A stretch of DNA of 8,405 bases from Flavobacterium sp. UBA6195 (lineage in GTDB: Bacteria > Bacteroidota > Bacteroidia > Flavobacteriales > Flavobacteriaceae): contig NZ_DITB01000041.1 of assembly GCF_002422095.1 (NCBI RefSeq), positions 1 to 8,405 on the forward strand, written 5' to 3'. A program made the translations under genes and the position numbers. The notes under the pieces were generated by a model. The model saw nothing but the letters and a program-made list of their open reading frames with translations, was not told where the DNA came from and did not search any database. How positions within the stretch are numbered: position 1 is the first letter of the stretch; the number at the start of each line of letters is the position of its first letter. Positions 1 to 4,939 of the stretch are shown piece by piece.

Positions 1-1326
1 GCCGAATTCAAAGTCAGTATTCCAAATAAGATAAAGGAAATCACAGAGGAAGTATGTGCTTTTGCAAATGCTTCAGGAGGTGTTGTTTTAATTGGCGTTG
101 ATGATGCTAACACTATTAAAGGAATAACAATTGATAATGCTAAACGTTCAGCAATACAAAATTCAATAAACGAGATATCTCCAGTGCTGAAATGTGATTT
201 TAATATTATTGAGGTAGATGGTAAAAATATAGCAGTAATCGAAGTCCCATCAGGTCAAAATAAACCTTATGTGTTATCAGGTGCAATTTATGTGCGTCAA
301 GGTCCAAATTCGCAGAAACTCACAACGGTTGAAGAAATGAGAGACTTTTTCCAGCAAGCTGATAAAATTTACTTTGATGATGCCATTTGTAAAGAAGCAA
401 ATATAGAAGACGACATTGCAAAAGAAAATATCAATACATTTCGTTTTGAAGCTGGCTTAGTCAATGTAACTTCAAACGAACAATTATTTACCAATCTAAA
501 GTTAGTAACAAATGATGGCCAATTAAAAAACGGTACCGTTTTATTTTTTGGAAGTAATCCTGAAAAGTTTTTTGAAAAAGCAGTAATTCGTTGTGTAGCA
601 TTTGATGGCACAGACAAACGCTATATCGTTGATGATAAAGTAATGACAGGAACATTATACCAACAATATCAAAAAAGTATGATTTGGTTAAAGTCAAAAC
701 TAGATGTAAGATATGATATTGAAGGAGAAGGCGGTAAAGCAAGAAAAGAATTATGGGAAATACCAGAAACAGCATTCAAAGAAACAATTATAAATTCATT
801 AGCTCATCGCGATTACTACGATAAAGGAGCAAGAATAACTATCGAAGTATTTGATGATCGAGTAGAAATATCTAATCCAGGTGGTTTAGTAAGTGCAGTT
901 CCAAAAAGTGAATTTGGGAAAAGAAGTGCAAGTAGAAATCCATTAATTTTTGGTTTATTTGAAAGAATGAGATTAGTAGAACAGATAGGTTCAGGAATAA
1001 CTCGTATTCGTGATGTTATGAATGATGAAGGATTAACTCCTCCAGAATTTAATATTGATGGAATGTTTACTGTTACACTTAGAAGACCATTTGATTTTGA
1101 AAAGTGGGTAGAAAAGTGGGTAGAAAAACTAACTGAAAATAGAATAGATATTTTAAAAAATATTCATAAAAACAGTAGAATTTCCATTCGTGAATTATCA
1201 GATGTTTTAGGCTTAAGTCTTTCTGCTATTGATAAAAATTTACTTTTTTTAAAAGAATTAGGTTTGTTGGAAAGAATGAATGGAGCTAAAGGTGGATATT
1301 GGATTATTCATTTTAAATTACCATAA
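1..1326 (+). CDS. AlbA_2/RecG-like ATP-binding putative regulator (5' truncated)
   Basis: The frame is open from base 1, so the gene starts left of the window; 441 residues are visible. The N-terminus shows AlbA_2 (Schlafen-type) hallmarks: EFK at visible residues 2-4, AFANASGG at 20-27 and IGVDD at 31-35. The middle and C-terminal half matches the RecG-like GHKL ATPase module: a KETIINSLAHRDY N-box near 260-272, SNPGGL near 291-296 and EQIGSGI near 327-333. A winged-helix segment follows at about 381-436 (ISIRELSDVLGLS...LLFLKELGLLER). Family members are usually called ATP-binding proteins or transcriptional regulators. AlbA_2 is linked to nucleic-acid binding and the GHKL part to nucleotide binding. 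Comparison with full-length members suggests only 10-25 residues are missing. GTG at 184 is an internal codon, because the upstream sequence encodes essential AlbA_2 residues. A KWVEKWVEK linker repeat precedes the winged helix. Substrate and targets are unknown. Confidence 0.88.
   Translation, partial: AEFKVSIPNKIKEITEEVCAFANASGGVVLIGVDDANTIKGITIDNAKRSAIQNSINEISPVLKCDFNIIEVDGKNIAVIEVPSGQNKPYVLSGAIYVRQGPNSQKLTTVEEMRDFFQQADKIYFDDAICKEANIEDDIAKENINTFRFEAGLVNVTSNEQLFTNLKLVTNDGQLKNGTVLFFGSNPEKFFEKAVIRCVAFDGTDKRYIVDDKVMTGTLYQQYQKSMIWLKSKLDVRYDIEGEGGKARKELWEIPETAFKETIINSLAHRDYYDKGARITIEVFDDRVEISNPGGLVSAVPKSEFGKRSASRNPLIFGLFERMRLVEQIGSGITRIRDVMNDEGLTPPEFNIDGMFTVTLRRPFDFEKWVEKWVEKLTENRIDILKNIHKNSRISIRELSDVLGLSLSAIDKNLLFLKELGLLERMNGAKGGYWIIHFKLP
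1101..1124 (+). repeat. Perfect 12-bp tandem repeat inside the ATPase gene
   Basis: Two exact copies of AAAGTGGGTAGA. In frame they encode the doubled KWVE of the linker between the GHKL module and the winged helix. The unit is a multiple of three, so copy-number change by slippage would keep the frame. Related units recur just after the stop codon at 1324-1350. Confidence 0.85.
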
Positions 1327-1350
1327 GTGGGTAGATAAGGTGGGTAGATA
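1324..1350 (+). repeat. Out-of-frame copies of the 12-bp linker repeat after the stop codon
   Basis: Immediately at and after the stop codon lie TAAGTGGGTAGA and TAAGGTGGGTAGA, near-copies of the 12-bp unit at 1101-1124. They are in a different frame from the gene: read from 1325 they give K-W-V-D-K-V-G-R-stop. They could be a relic of a duplicated 3' end or of a lost paralogue, or simple spread of the repeat. The likeness is visible; the origin is inference. Confidence 0.6.
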
Positions 1351-1352
1351 AA

Positions 1353-1493
1353 CTATTTACTAAGATTTATTATCTCATTCAGCTGCACAAAAATCGCTTC
1401 TAGTCCAAGTTTCCTGGCATCAATTCTTTGTTTGCTCCATTTCGCTAATTTCAAATAAAAAGAAATCGGAACGCTTCGCTGAAGTAGTTTCAC
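1353..1493 (-). CDS. Possible 46-aa ORF or gene fragment of unknown function
   Basis: Not recognised. On the minus strand a GTG at 1491-1493 opens a 46-codon frame ending in TAG at 1353-1355. The frame is open upstream to a stop at 1521-1523 with no ATG. The translation looks protein-like: VKLLQRSVPISFYLKLAKWS, then KQRIDARKLGLEAIF, then VQLNEIINLSK, basic and amphipathic-helical. The segment RSVPIS is encoded by the direct-repeat element that recurs at 1803-1827, where the minus strand reads GSVPILF. This may therefore be repeat-derived sequence rather than a gene, or the 3' end of a lost gene. No Shine-Dalgarno or promoter can be seen. Confidence 0.22.
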   Translation of the reverse strand: MKLLQRSVPISFYLKLAKWSKQRIDARKLGLEAIFVQLNEIINLSK

Positions 1494-1522
1494 CCACCCA
1501 GTCCAACGCTCCCCACCGCACT

Positions 1523-1677
1523 AGTGGTTTTTCGTGCACTTTTAGCACTTGTTTTCCCCCAAGTAAGTCAATAAAAAATGGCTCCCTGTTTTCCCAACCC
1601 CTCGCGCACAGTCCGCCATTTTTTATCCACTTACACCCATTTCAAAAAACAAACGCTAAAAGCACACAAAAACCACT
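1523..1677. repeat. Hairpin 1 (long imperfect inverted repeat, class I loop)
   Basis: The outer stem pairs 1523-1555 with 1644-1677. Seen on one strand, the arms read AGTGGTTTTTCGTGC and AGTGGTTTTTGTGTGC, then share TTTTAGC and TTGTTTT. The inner stem pairs 1571-1582 (ATAAAAAATGGC) with 1615-1626 perfectly, and GTAAGT-type sequence links the two. The loop at about 1583-1614 contains CCCAACCCCTCGCGCACAG, followed by TCC, which resembles the loop of hairpin 2. Confidence 0.85.
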
Positions 1678-1689
1678 CCCAAGCTATTA

Positions 1690-1764
1690 TTACATAATAA
1701 ACCTTATAATTCATTCCCAACACCCCACGCAGTCCCCCTGAAAGTTATAAGGGTTATTATGTAA
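1690..1764. repeat. Hairpin 2 (20-bp stem, class I loop)
   Basis: Arms 1690-1709 (TTACATAATAAACCTTATAA) and 1745-1764 are complementary at 19 of 20 positions. The 35-nt loop reads CCCAACACCCCACGCAGTCC in its middle, closely like the loop of hairpin 1 although the stems are unrelated. No U-tract follows, so a simple terminator is unlikely. Confidence 0.88.
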
Positions 1765-1830
1765 AATATCCGCGCCCAGCCGCACCCACCCGAAAAAGAA
1801 TAGGAACGCTACCGCTAACGTAATTTTCAT

Positions 1831-1915
1831 TGTTTTTTGAAAATGCCTCCCATTTCCAGTTCAAAGCACATTAAAAACTAGCAACTAAAAACAATCAAGG
1901 CATTATCAAAAATCA
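1831..1915. repeat. Hairpin 3 (module copy 1, class II loop)
   Basis: Arms 1831-1848 (TGTTTTTTGAAAATGCCT) and 1898-1915 are complementary at 16 of 18 positions. The loop opens with TCCCATTTCCAGTTCA at 1848-1863. Homologous to hairpin 5, 226 bp downstream, including the same two mismatch positions (3 and 11 of the stem). Confidence 0.88.
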
Positions 1916-1925
1916 AATTTTCCCC

Positions 1926-2022
1926 ACAAGAGTATGGTTTTCTTTCTCTCATTTTCATAAGACTTTATTGTCAAACTTGCTTAATCAGGGTCATTTAGTG
2001 TAAAAGAAAACCATACCCTTGT
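1926..2022. repeat. Hairpin 4 (module copy 1, second stem)
   Basis: Arms 1926-1945 (ACAAGAGTATGGTTTTCTTT) and 2003-2022 are complementary at 19 of 20 positions, around a 57-nt loop. The base of the stem (ACAAG...GT) resembles the base of hairpin 6, while the upper stems differ. Confidence 0.9.
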
Positions 2023-2056
2023 TCCGCTACTGCCCAATCACTAGGAAGCATCACAT

Positions 2057-2150
2057 TGTTTTTTGAAGATGCTTCCCATTTCCAGTTCACGCACTCCACT
2101 GAACACTAAAAACTGAATACTGAACACTTTCAAAGCATCCTCAAAAATCA
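2057..2150. repeat. Hairpin 5 (module copy 2, class II loop)
   Basis: Arms 2057-2074 (TGTTTTTTGAAGATGCTT) and 2133-2150 are complementary at 16 of 18 positions. Relative to hairpin 3 the stem differs at positions 12 (A to G) and 17 (C to T), and both changes are matched in the opposite arm. The loop starts with the same TCCCATTTCCAGTTCA (2074-2089), then carries a run of CTGAACACT/ACTGAATACT units, which read as GTTCAGT repeats on the minus strand. Confidence 0.9.
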
Positions 2151-2157
2151 AACCACC

Positions 2158-2225
2158 ACAACAGTGTATTTTTATTTGCATCAACAACCGATACACCACG
2201 TAAGCAAATAAAAAAACACCCTTGT
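2158..2225. repeat. Hairpin 6 (module copy 2, second stem)
   Basis: Arms 2164-2179 (GTGTATTTTTATTTGC) and 2204-2219 are complementary at 15 of 16 positions. An outer ACAA/TTGT pair at 2158-2161 and 2222-2225 matches the base of hairpin 4. Sequence after the right arm (CCTTGTTTACCAGTCCC) parallels that after hairpin 4 (CCTTGTTCCGCTACTGCCC). Confidence 0.85.
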
Positions 2226-2285
2226 TTACCAGTCCCGATTGAACACCCTTAAAACCCCATTTCATAAGAACATTTGGGGTAAACA
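2223..2285. repeat. Hairpin 7 (short stem, alternative pairing)
   Basis: TGTTTACC at 2223-2230 is perfectly complementary to GGTAAACA at 2278-2285. Inside, ACCCCA at 2254-2259 can pair with TGGGGT at 2275-2280, which competes with the outer pairing. The left arm shares three bases with hairpin 6 and the right arm touches hairpin 8, so these would be alternative folds. Weaker than its neighbours. Confidence 0.5.
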
Positions 2286-2536
2286 TTTTTACAAAAAAAA
2301 GGATAAAAAAGAAGCCAAAGGTTTGTTCCGGGTATTCAAAAAAGCAAGTTCAAGCCTTCGGTTCCGGATAAAATCTCCACCCTCATTTTTCAGTTCACTA
2401 CTTCACTGAGCACTAAAAACTGTCCACTGAACACTACTCAGTCGGGTAGTATTTTATCCGAAAAACTTGCTTTTTTGAAACCCTCCACAAGGCAAGACGG
2501 CTTTCTTTTTTTTCCTTTTTTCTTTTGCAAAAATGT
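2283..2536. repeat. Hairpin 8 (254-nt segmented inverted repeat, class II loop)
   Basis: Three stem blocks are in register. ACATTTTTAC at 2283-2292 pairs with 2527-2536, and the purine-rich stretch to AAGCC near 2315 pairs with the pyrimidine stretch near 2499-2526. TTCAAAAAAGCAAGTT at 2335-2350 pairs perfectly with 2464-2479. CGGATAAAAT at 2365-2374 pairs perfectly with 2451-2460. The loop (about 2383-2440) has CATTTTTCAGTTCA and ACTGAACACT-type units, as in hairpin 5. It ends 84 nt before the 140-aa gene and could lie in that gene's leader. Confidence 0.85.
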
Positions 2537-2620
2537 GTGTGAGGCACTTTGGTTTTCTATTCACATTTCGGGCAACCAGAACAGGAAGAAGAAGGAAGTT
2601 AACCTTTAAATCCTTGTATT

Positions 2621-3043
2621 ATGGACACAATTTTTATTAAAACCCACCAACCTGGGGTGCACTATGCCAAACCGCATTTTTTCGTATTATCGAAAGGATT
2701 AAATAGCGGAAAACCAAGCAATGAAGCTTTTACAAACAGCTTTGTATTAATCTTCCAAACCGAAGCTCAAAAAGAGGACATTTTTTGGATTGCCATGAGC
2801 CTATGGAAATCAAAATTCTGGATGCCTTTTCTTCGCGGTTCGGTTATTCCGTTCTTATCTCTCTATGAATTCAAAAAAGAGTTCAATCCAAAAGCAACCC
2901 GATTGATGCGTGAACACGAGTTGCATCATAAAAACATCCAAGCACTCAAGCTGCTGCAAGAACAAGAAGCACACCACGCAAAAAACATCCACTTAATCAA
3001 TGAGCTTCGCAATGCCATTTTGATGAGGTATCGAAACAAATAA
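2621..3043 (+). CDS. Hypothetical protein, probably DUF6943 family
   Basis: 140 residues, ATG at 2621, TAA at 3041-3043. From memory the pattern KTHQPG..YAKPHFFVLSKG at residues 7-26, an aromatic W-x-S-K-x-W stretch near 62-67 and LRGSVIPF at 71-78 matches a Bacteroidota family catalogued as DUF6943; no function is known. Residues 92-130 form a predicted amphipathic helix or coiled coil rich in His (99, 102, 103, 118, 119, 124), Glu and Gln. There is no signal peptide or membrane segment, so a cytoplasmic location is likely. The gene stands alone on the + strand, just downstream of the hairpin array, and ends 2 nt before a terminator hairpin. No upstream in-frame start fits better. Family assignment is moderate; role unknown. 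Confidence 0.75.
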   Translation: MDTIFIKTHQPGVHYAKPHFFVLSKGLNSGKPSNEAFTNSFVLIFQTEAQKEDIFWIAMSLWKSKFWMPFLRGSVIPFLSLYEFKKEFNPKATRLMREHELHHKNIQALKLLQEQEAHHAKNIHLINELRNAILMRYRNK

Positions 3044-3045
3044 AA

Positions 3046-3080
3046 AAAGCCAGGTCTCACGACTTGGCTTTCATTTTGTT
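3046..3080. terminator. Bidirectional intrinsic terminator between convergent genes
   Basis: Stem AAAGCCAGGTC (3046-3056) and GACTTGGCTTT (3061-3071) around a TCAC loop. On the minus strand the stem is followed by a run of seven T (complement of 3043-3049), giving a strong terminator for the minus-strand cassette ending at 3113. On the plus strand the T-tract is interrupted (CATTTTGTTT), so termination of the 140-aa gene would be weaker. Confidence 0.85.
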
Positions 3081-3112
3081 TAACCCAAAGGTCACCACAA
3101 CTAGGGCTAAAC

Positions 3113-3289
3113 TTATTTTTTGTGCTTCTTATTTAGGCTTTTAAGCAGTAACGAAATCGTAAAACTCACAACGGCTCCAACGGTAGCCAAGATAACCGTT
3201 TTGGCAATATCATCAGAGGAAAGATTTGGTACAATACTTAAAAATGTGCCTCCAGCAGTTCCCATCAACGTGGGATTATTGGCTGTCAT
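3113..3289 (-). CDS. 58-aa single-helix membrane protein (holin-like?)
   Basis: ATG at 3287-3289, TAA at 3113-3115. The frame extends upstream to a GTG at 3328, but the extra 13 codons lie fully inside the preceding gene and have no ATG, so I prefer the ATG. Residues 1-25 are polar and Gly/Ser-rich. One membrane helix spans about 28-50 (IAKTVILATVGAVVSFTISLLL), followed by the basic tail KSLNKKHKK, which predicts a cytoplasmic C-terminus. The start overlaps the end of the 77-aa gene by 14 nt, indicating translational coupling. Size and shape resemble small phage holins or toxic membrane peptides, but no sequence family is recognised. It is the last gene of the cassette, 40 nt before the terminator. 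Confidence 0.62.
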   Translation of the reverse strand: MTANNPTLMGTAGGTFLSIVPNLSSDDIAKTVILATVGAVVSFTISLLLKSLNKKHKK

Positions 3290-3509
3290 CAGTTGTAGTA
3301 AGCTGACTTGCAGCTGACAAAACTCCACCAGCTACAGCAACATAACCACCAATGGTAGTTACAATCGCGGGTAAAGCAATTGGAGCTGCTAAAATAGTTC
3401 CTCCAACGGCAGCTAATGCCAACCCAACAGTTCGAAGCACTTTGAAGAATTTTGGTGTGGGAGCTTTTGCTCTATTAATGATTTTTTTCATAATTACGTT
3501 TTTTGTCAT
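3276..3509 (-). CDS. 77-aa two-helix membrane miniprotein (holin-like?)
   Basis: ATG at 3507-3509, 12 nt after the DUF5675 stop. An internal ATG at 3489-3491 (MKKIINRAKAP...) is an equally plausible start giving 71 aa. The N-terminus is strongly basic (KKIINRAKAPTPKFFKVLR). Two hydrophobic Gly/Ala-rich segments follow, at about 27-44 and 46-68, split by a Pro-containing turn (APIALP). The tail is short and acidic (TTTDDSQ). This two-helix layout with Gly/Ala-rich helices resembles some holins and other small membrane-permeabilising proteins. There is no recognised family; the role is inferred from shape and from its position next to DUF5675. It overlaps the next gene by 14 nt. Confidence 0.68.
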   Translation of the reverse strand: MTKNVIMKKIINRAKAPTPKFFKVLRTVGLALAAVGGTILAAPIALPAIVTTIGGYVAVAGGVLSAASQLTTTDDSQ

Positions 3510-3521
3510 CCTGTTAAGGAT

Positions 3522-3914
3522 CTATTGGATAATTAATTCAACACTTTCTTTATTGTCCAAAGCTTTGTAAACAAAGTCTTTTAACTTCGTAAAAGCTTTT
3601 CTCGACATCAAACCTAATCCAGGTCCAGAAAGTTTAGTAACAGGAGCAATACAACCTTGCAATTCTTTTTGAGCATTATTAGCAGGATGAAATAGAATAA
3701 ACTTTCTATTCGGCACATCCACCAATTCCAAATGCCATTTATATTTTGCACTATATCGCTTTCTAATAAAATATTTCCCTTCCGGAATACAGGAAACCTT
3801 CGTTTCGTTCATCTTCCATGGCAATTCAATAGTGTTACAAATCAATTTGCCTTCGCATTCGAGTTTACCATTTGTTCCTTCAGGGAAATAAGTTCTAGTT
3901 AACCAAATAACCAT
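3522..3914 (-). CDS. DUF5675 family protein
   Basis: 130 residues. The ATG at 3912-3914 shares one base with the stop of the 252-aa gene (TAATG), a classic coupled junction; stop TAG at 3522-3524. Recognisable DUF5675 pattern: T-x-x-YFPEGTNGKL at 6-18, CNTIELPW at 26-33, SCIPEGKY at 41-48, VPNRKFILFHPAN near 67-79 and GCIAP at 87-91. The conserved His76 and Cys88 in an H...GCI arrangement recall YkuD-type L,D-transpeptidases, so peptidoglycan activity is possible, but that is inference. The family occurs in phages and in bacterial chromosomes, and its biochemical role is not established. There is no signal peptide, so export would need a partner; the adjacent small membrane proteins could provide one. 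Confidence 0.85.
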   Translation of the reverse strand: MVIWLTRTYFPEGTNGKLECEGKLICNTIELPWKMNETKVSCIPEGKYFIRKRYSAKYKWHLELVDVPNRKFILFHPANNAQKELQGCIAPVTKLSGPGLGLMSRKAFTKLKDFVYKALDNKESVELIIQ

Positions 3915-4672
3915 TACACACCGCTATCAACTTTCGCAATCGACAAAGGGTTAAAAGCACCATTTTTCAACGGATACATTTGCCCATTAATCTCCTGATA
4001 GAATTCAACACCTAAAGCCAAGAACAAAGGTTTTGTACTTGCAGGTGTAACCGCATTTATTTGGTTAATTGGAGCAGTAGCAGTTCCATCCCAAGGCAAA
4101 ATTGCCGTTTCAGATGTAGCAACCACATACGTTTCAGCTTCAAAATCAATTTCAGCTCCACCAGAAATGATTTTGTAGTGAGTAGTTCCACTTGGAGCAG
4201 CAATCATATTCGTAGGAATAAATGATGCCAAATCCACAGTGATTTCTCCTGCAACTCTGTCAATCGTTGCCACAAACGGAGCAAACAAAGTTGTACCAAG
4301 CTTACCACGGATATTAAATTCAAAGCCAAATAACAATTCAGCTTCTCCATCAATCACGTTACGCAAACCTCTTTCACTTACTAAATCTGCTTGGATAACT
4401 TTTACCATCGCTTGAGTTAAGCGACTAACCATTCTACCATCAGCAGAATTTAAAAGCAACGGTCGTAAAGCTGTTCTAAGCATTTTTCCTGCTTTACCAG
4501 CTCTACCAAACTCGGAACCATTCTCACGAGTTCTTTGAAACGCAGGATCACTTGCAATTCTACTAGCGTCAATTCCTCCTTTTTCTCTTGCCAAGTGCCC
4601 ATCTTGCGTTTTGTAAAAAGTAATATCTCCGATAGTACCTTTTAATTTAATTATGCCTTTCTGTCTAGCCAT
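3914..4672 (-). CDS. 252-aa conserved hypothetical protein, possible structural component
   Basis: ATG at 4670-4672, TAA at 3914-3916. I recall close relatives as hypothetical proteins in Flavobacteriia, but no named function. The N-terminus is short and basic with a glycine-rich pattern (GTIGDITFYKTQDG at 12-25, LAREKGG at 27-33), followed by a likely helical basic stretch (residues 45-105, e.g. FQRTRENGSEFG). Residues 115-250 alternate hydrophobic and polar in a beta-rich pattern, ending in a well-patterned FLALGVEFYQEINGQMY and PLKNGAFNPL. The layout is reminiscent of DUF6266-type Bacteroidota proteins. A virion, fibre or other structural role is a guess. No signal peptide or membrane helix. 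It is the first sizeable gene of the cassette and is coupled to DUF5675. Confidence 0.72.
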   Translation of the reverse strand: MARQKGIIKLKGTIGDITFYKTQDGHLAREKGGIDASRIASDPAFQRTRENGSEFGRAGKAGKMLRTALRPLLLNSADGRMVSRLTQAMVKVIQADLVSERGLRNVIDGEAELLFGFEFNIRGKLGTTLFAPFVATIDRVAGEITVDLASFIPTNMIAAPSGTTHYKIISGGAEIDFEAETYVVATSETAILPWDGTATAPINQINAVTPASTKPLFLALGVEFYQEINGQMYPLKNGAFNPLSIAKVDSGV

Positions 4673-4676
4673 TACT

Positions 4677-4739
4677 TCAAAATTTTGTTAAACATTCATC
4701 TAAAATCTCCTTCATTCTTTCAATCAGTTGCAACCACAT
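4677..4739 (-). CDS. Possible 20-aa amphipathic peptide or leader
   Basis: On the minus strand an ATG at 4737-4739 opens 20 codons ending in TGA at 4677-4679, only 4 nt before the ATG of the 252-aa gene. The peptide begins MWLQLIERMK and continues EILDECLTKF. Trp, Leu, Ile, Met, Cys and Phe fall on one helical face. It could be a genuine micropeptide, a coupling leader, or chance; a second in-frame ATG (codon 9) would leave 12 aa. No recognised family. Confidence 0.3.
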   Translation of the reverse strand: MWLQLIERMKEILDECLTKF

Positions 4740-4789
4740 TTTGAATGATTAAAGCAAAGTTTACAAAGCATTTCACTAAAGAAAAAGTA

Positions 4790-4826
4790 ACAAGTGTACC
4801 ATATGTCCAAAATCGACACAAGTGTC
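4790..4826. promoter_or_regulatory. Candidate operator: palindrome and direct repeat in the divergent gap
   Basis: GACAC-AA-GTGTC at 4815-4826 is a perfect 5-bp inverted repeat. The string ACAAGTGT also occurs twice in direct orientation, 28 bp apart (4790-4797 and 4818-4825). It lies midway between the divergent starts at 4672 and 4940, where an operator controlling both genes would be expected. The small protein at 4940 is a candidate ligand. No binding data; short motifs can occur by chance. Confidence 0.3.
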
Positions 4827-4939
4827 TTAAATGAACATAAAAAATCCACTAAATAAGTATGAAAAATTATAACTAAATTGCAAAAGATTTTCTGCACGTC
4901 AGAAGTAAGTCAAAGCCTAATCAAAGGCATGGATAAAGT

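Larger units (their letters stand above)
1327..2620. other. Long intergenic region filled with an array of inverted repeats
   Basis: About 1.3 kb without a convincing gene. From 1523 to 2536 almost every stretch belongs to a long imperfect inverted repeat; each is listed separately. Loops and linkers on the + strand are rich in C and poor in G, unlike the flanking genes. A direct repeat sits on both sides of the first two hairpins: GGAACGCTTCGCTGAAG from 1468 and GGAACGCTACCGCTAACG from 1803, with CACCCACCC-type strings at 1491-1499 and near 1783-1791. No transposase, integrase or CRISPR-like regular repeat is visible. The far left (1327-1520) and far right (2537-2620) hold no clear structure apart from short repeats and a short minus-strand ORF. 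Confidence 0.75.

Noticed and set aside
369..775. Minus-strand ORFs inside the ATPase gene
   Set aside because: Antisense to codons for recognisable protein motifs; no independent support.
184..1326. GTG at 184 as the true start of the ATPase gene
   Set aside because: The frame is open to base 1 and residues encoded upstream carry the AlbA_2 motifs EFK, AFANASGG and IGVDD.
1501..2040. Integron attC-like sites (e.g. GTCCAAC at 1501-1507)
   Set aside because: One box fits the loose RYYYAAC consensus, but no paired GTTRRRY partner in the right layout, no cassette genes between sites and no integrase are visible.
2041..2286. 81-codon minus-strand ORF across hairpins 5 to 7
   Set aside because: Its translation is a by-product of the repeats: the GTTCAGT loop gives FSIQFLVFSG. 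It spans whole inverted repeats and matches a known pattern of spurious calls in Flavobacterium.
1327..2620. CRISPR array
   Set aside because: No regular identical repeat with unique spacers. Repeats are inverted, of varied sequence and irregularly spaced, and no cas gene is present.
3290..3328. GTG start at 3328 for the last cassette gene
   Set aside because: Would add 13 residues lying wholly within the 77-aa gene. The ATG at 3289 gives a typical short overlap and a cleaner N-terminus.
3352..3570. + strand ORF of 72 codons, and 3120-3317 of 65 codons
   Set aside because: Antisense shadows of the membrane miniprotein genes. The minus-strand frames have coupled starts, basic and hydrophobic protein patterns and a terminator.
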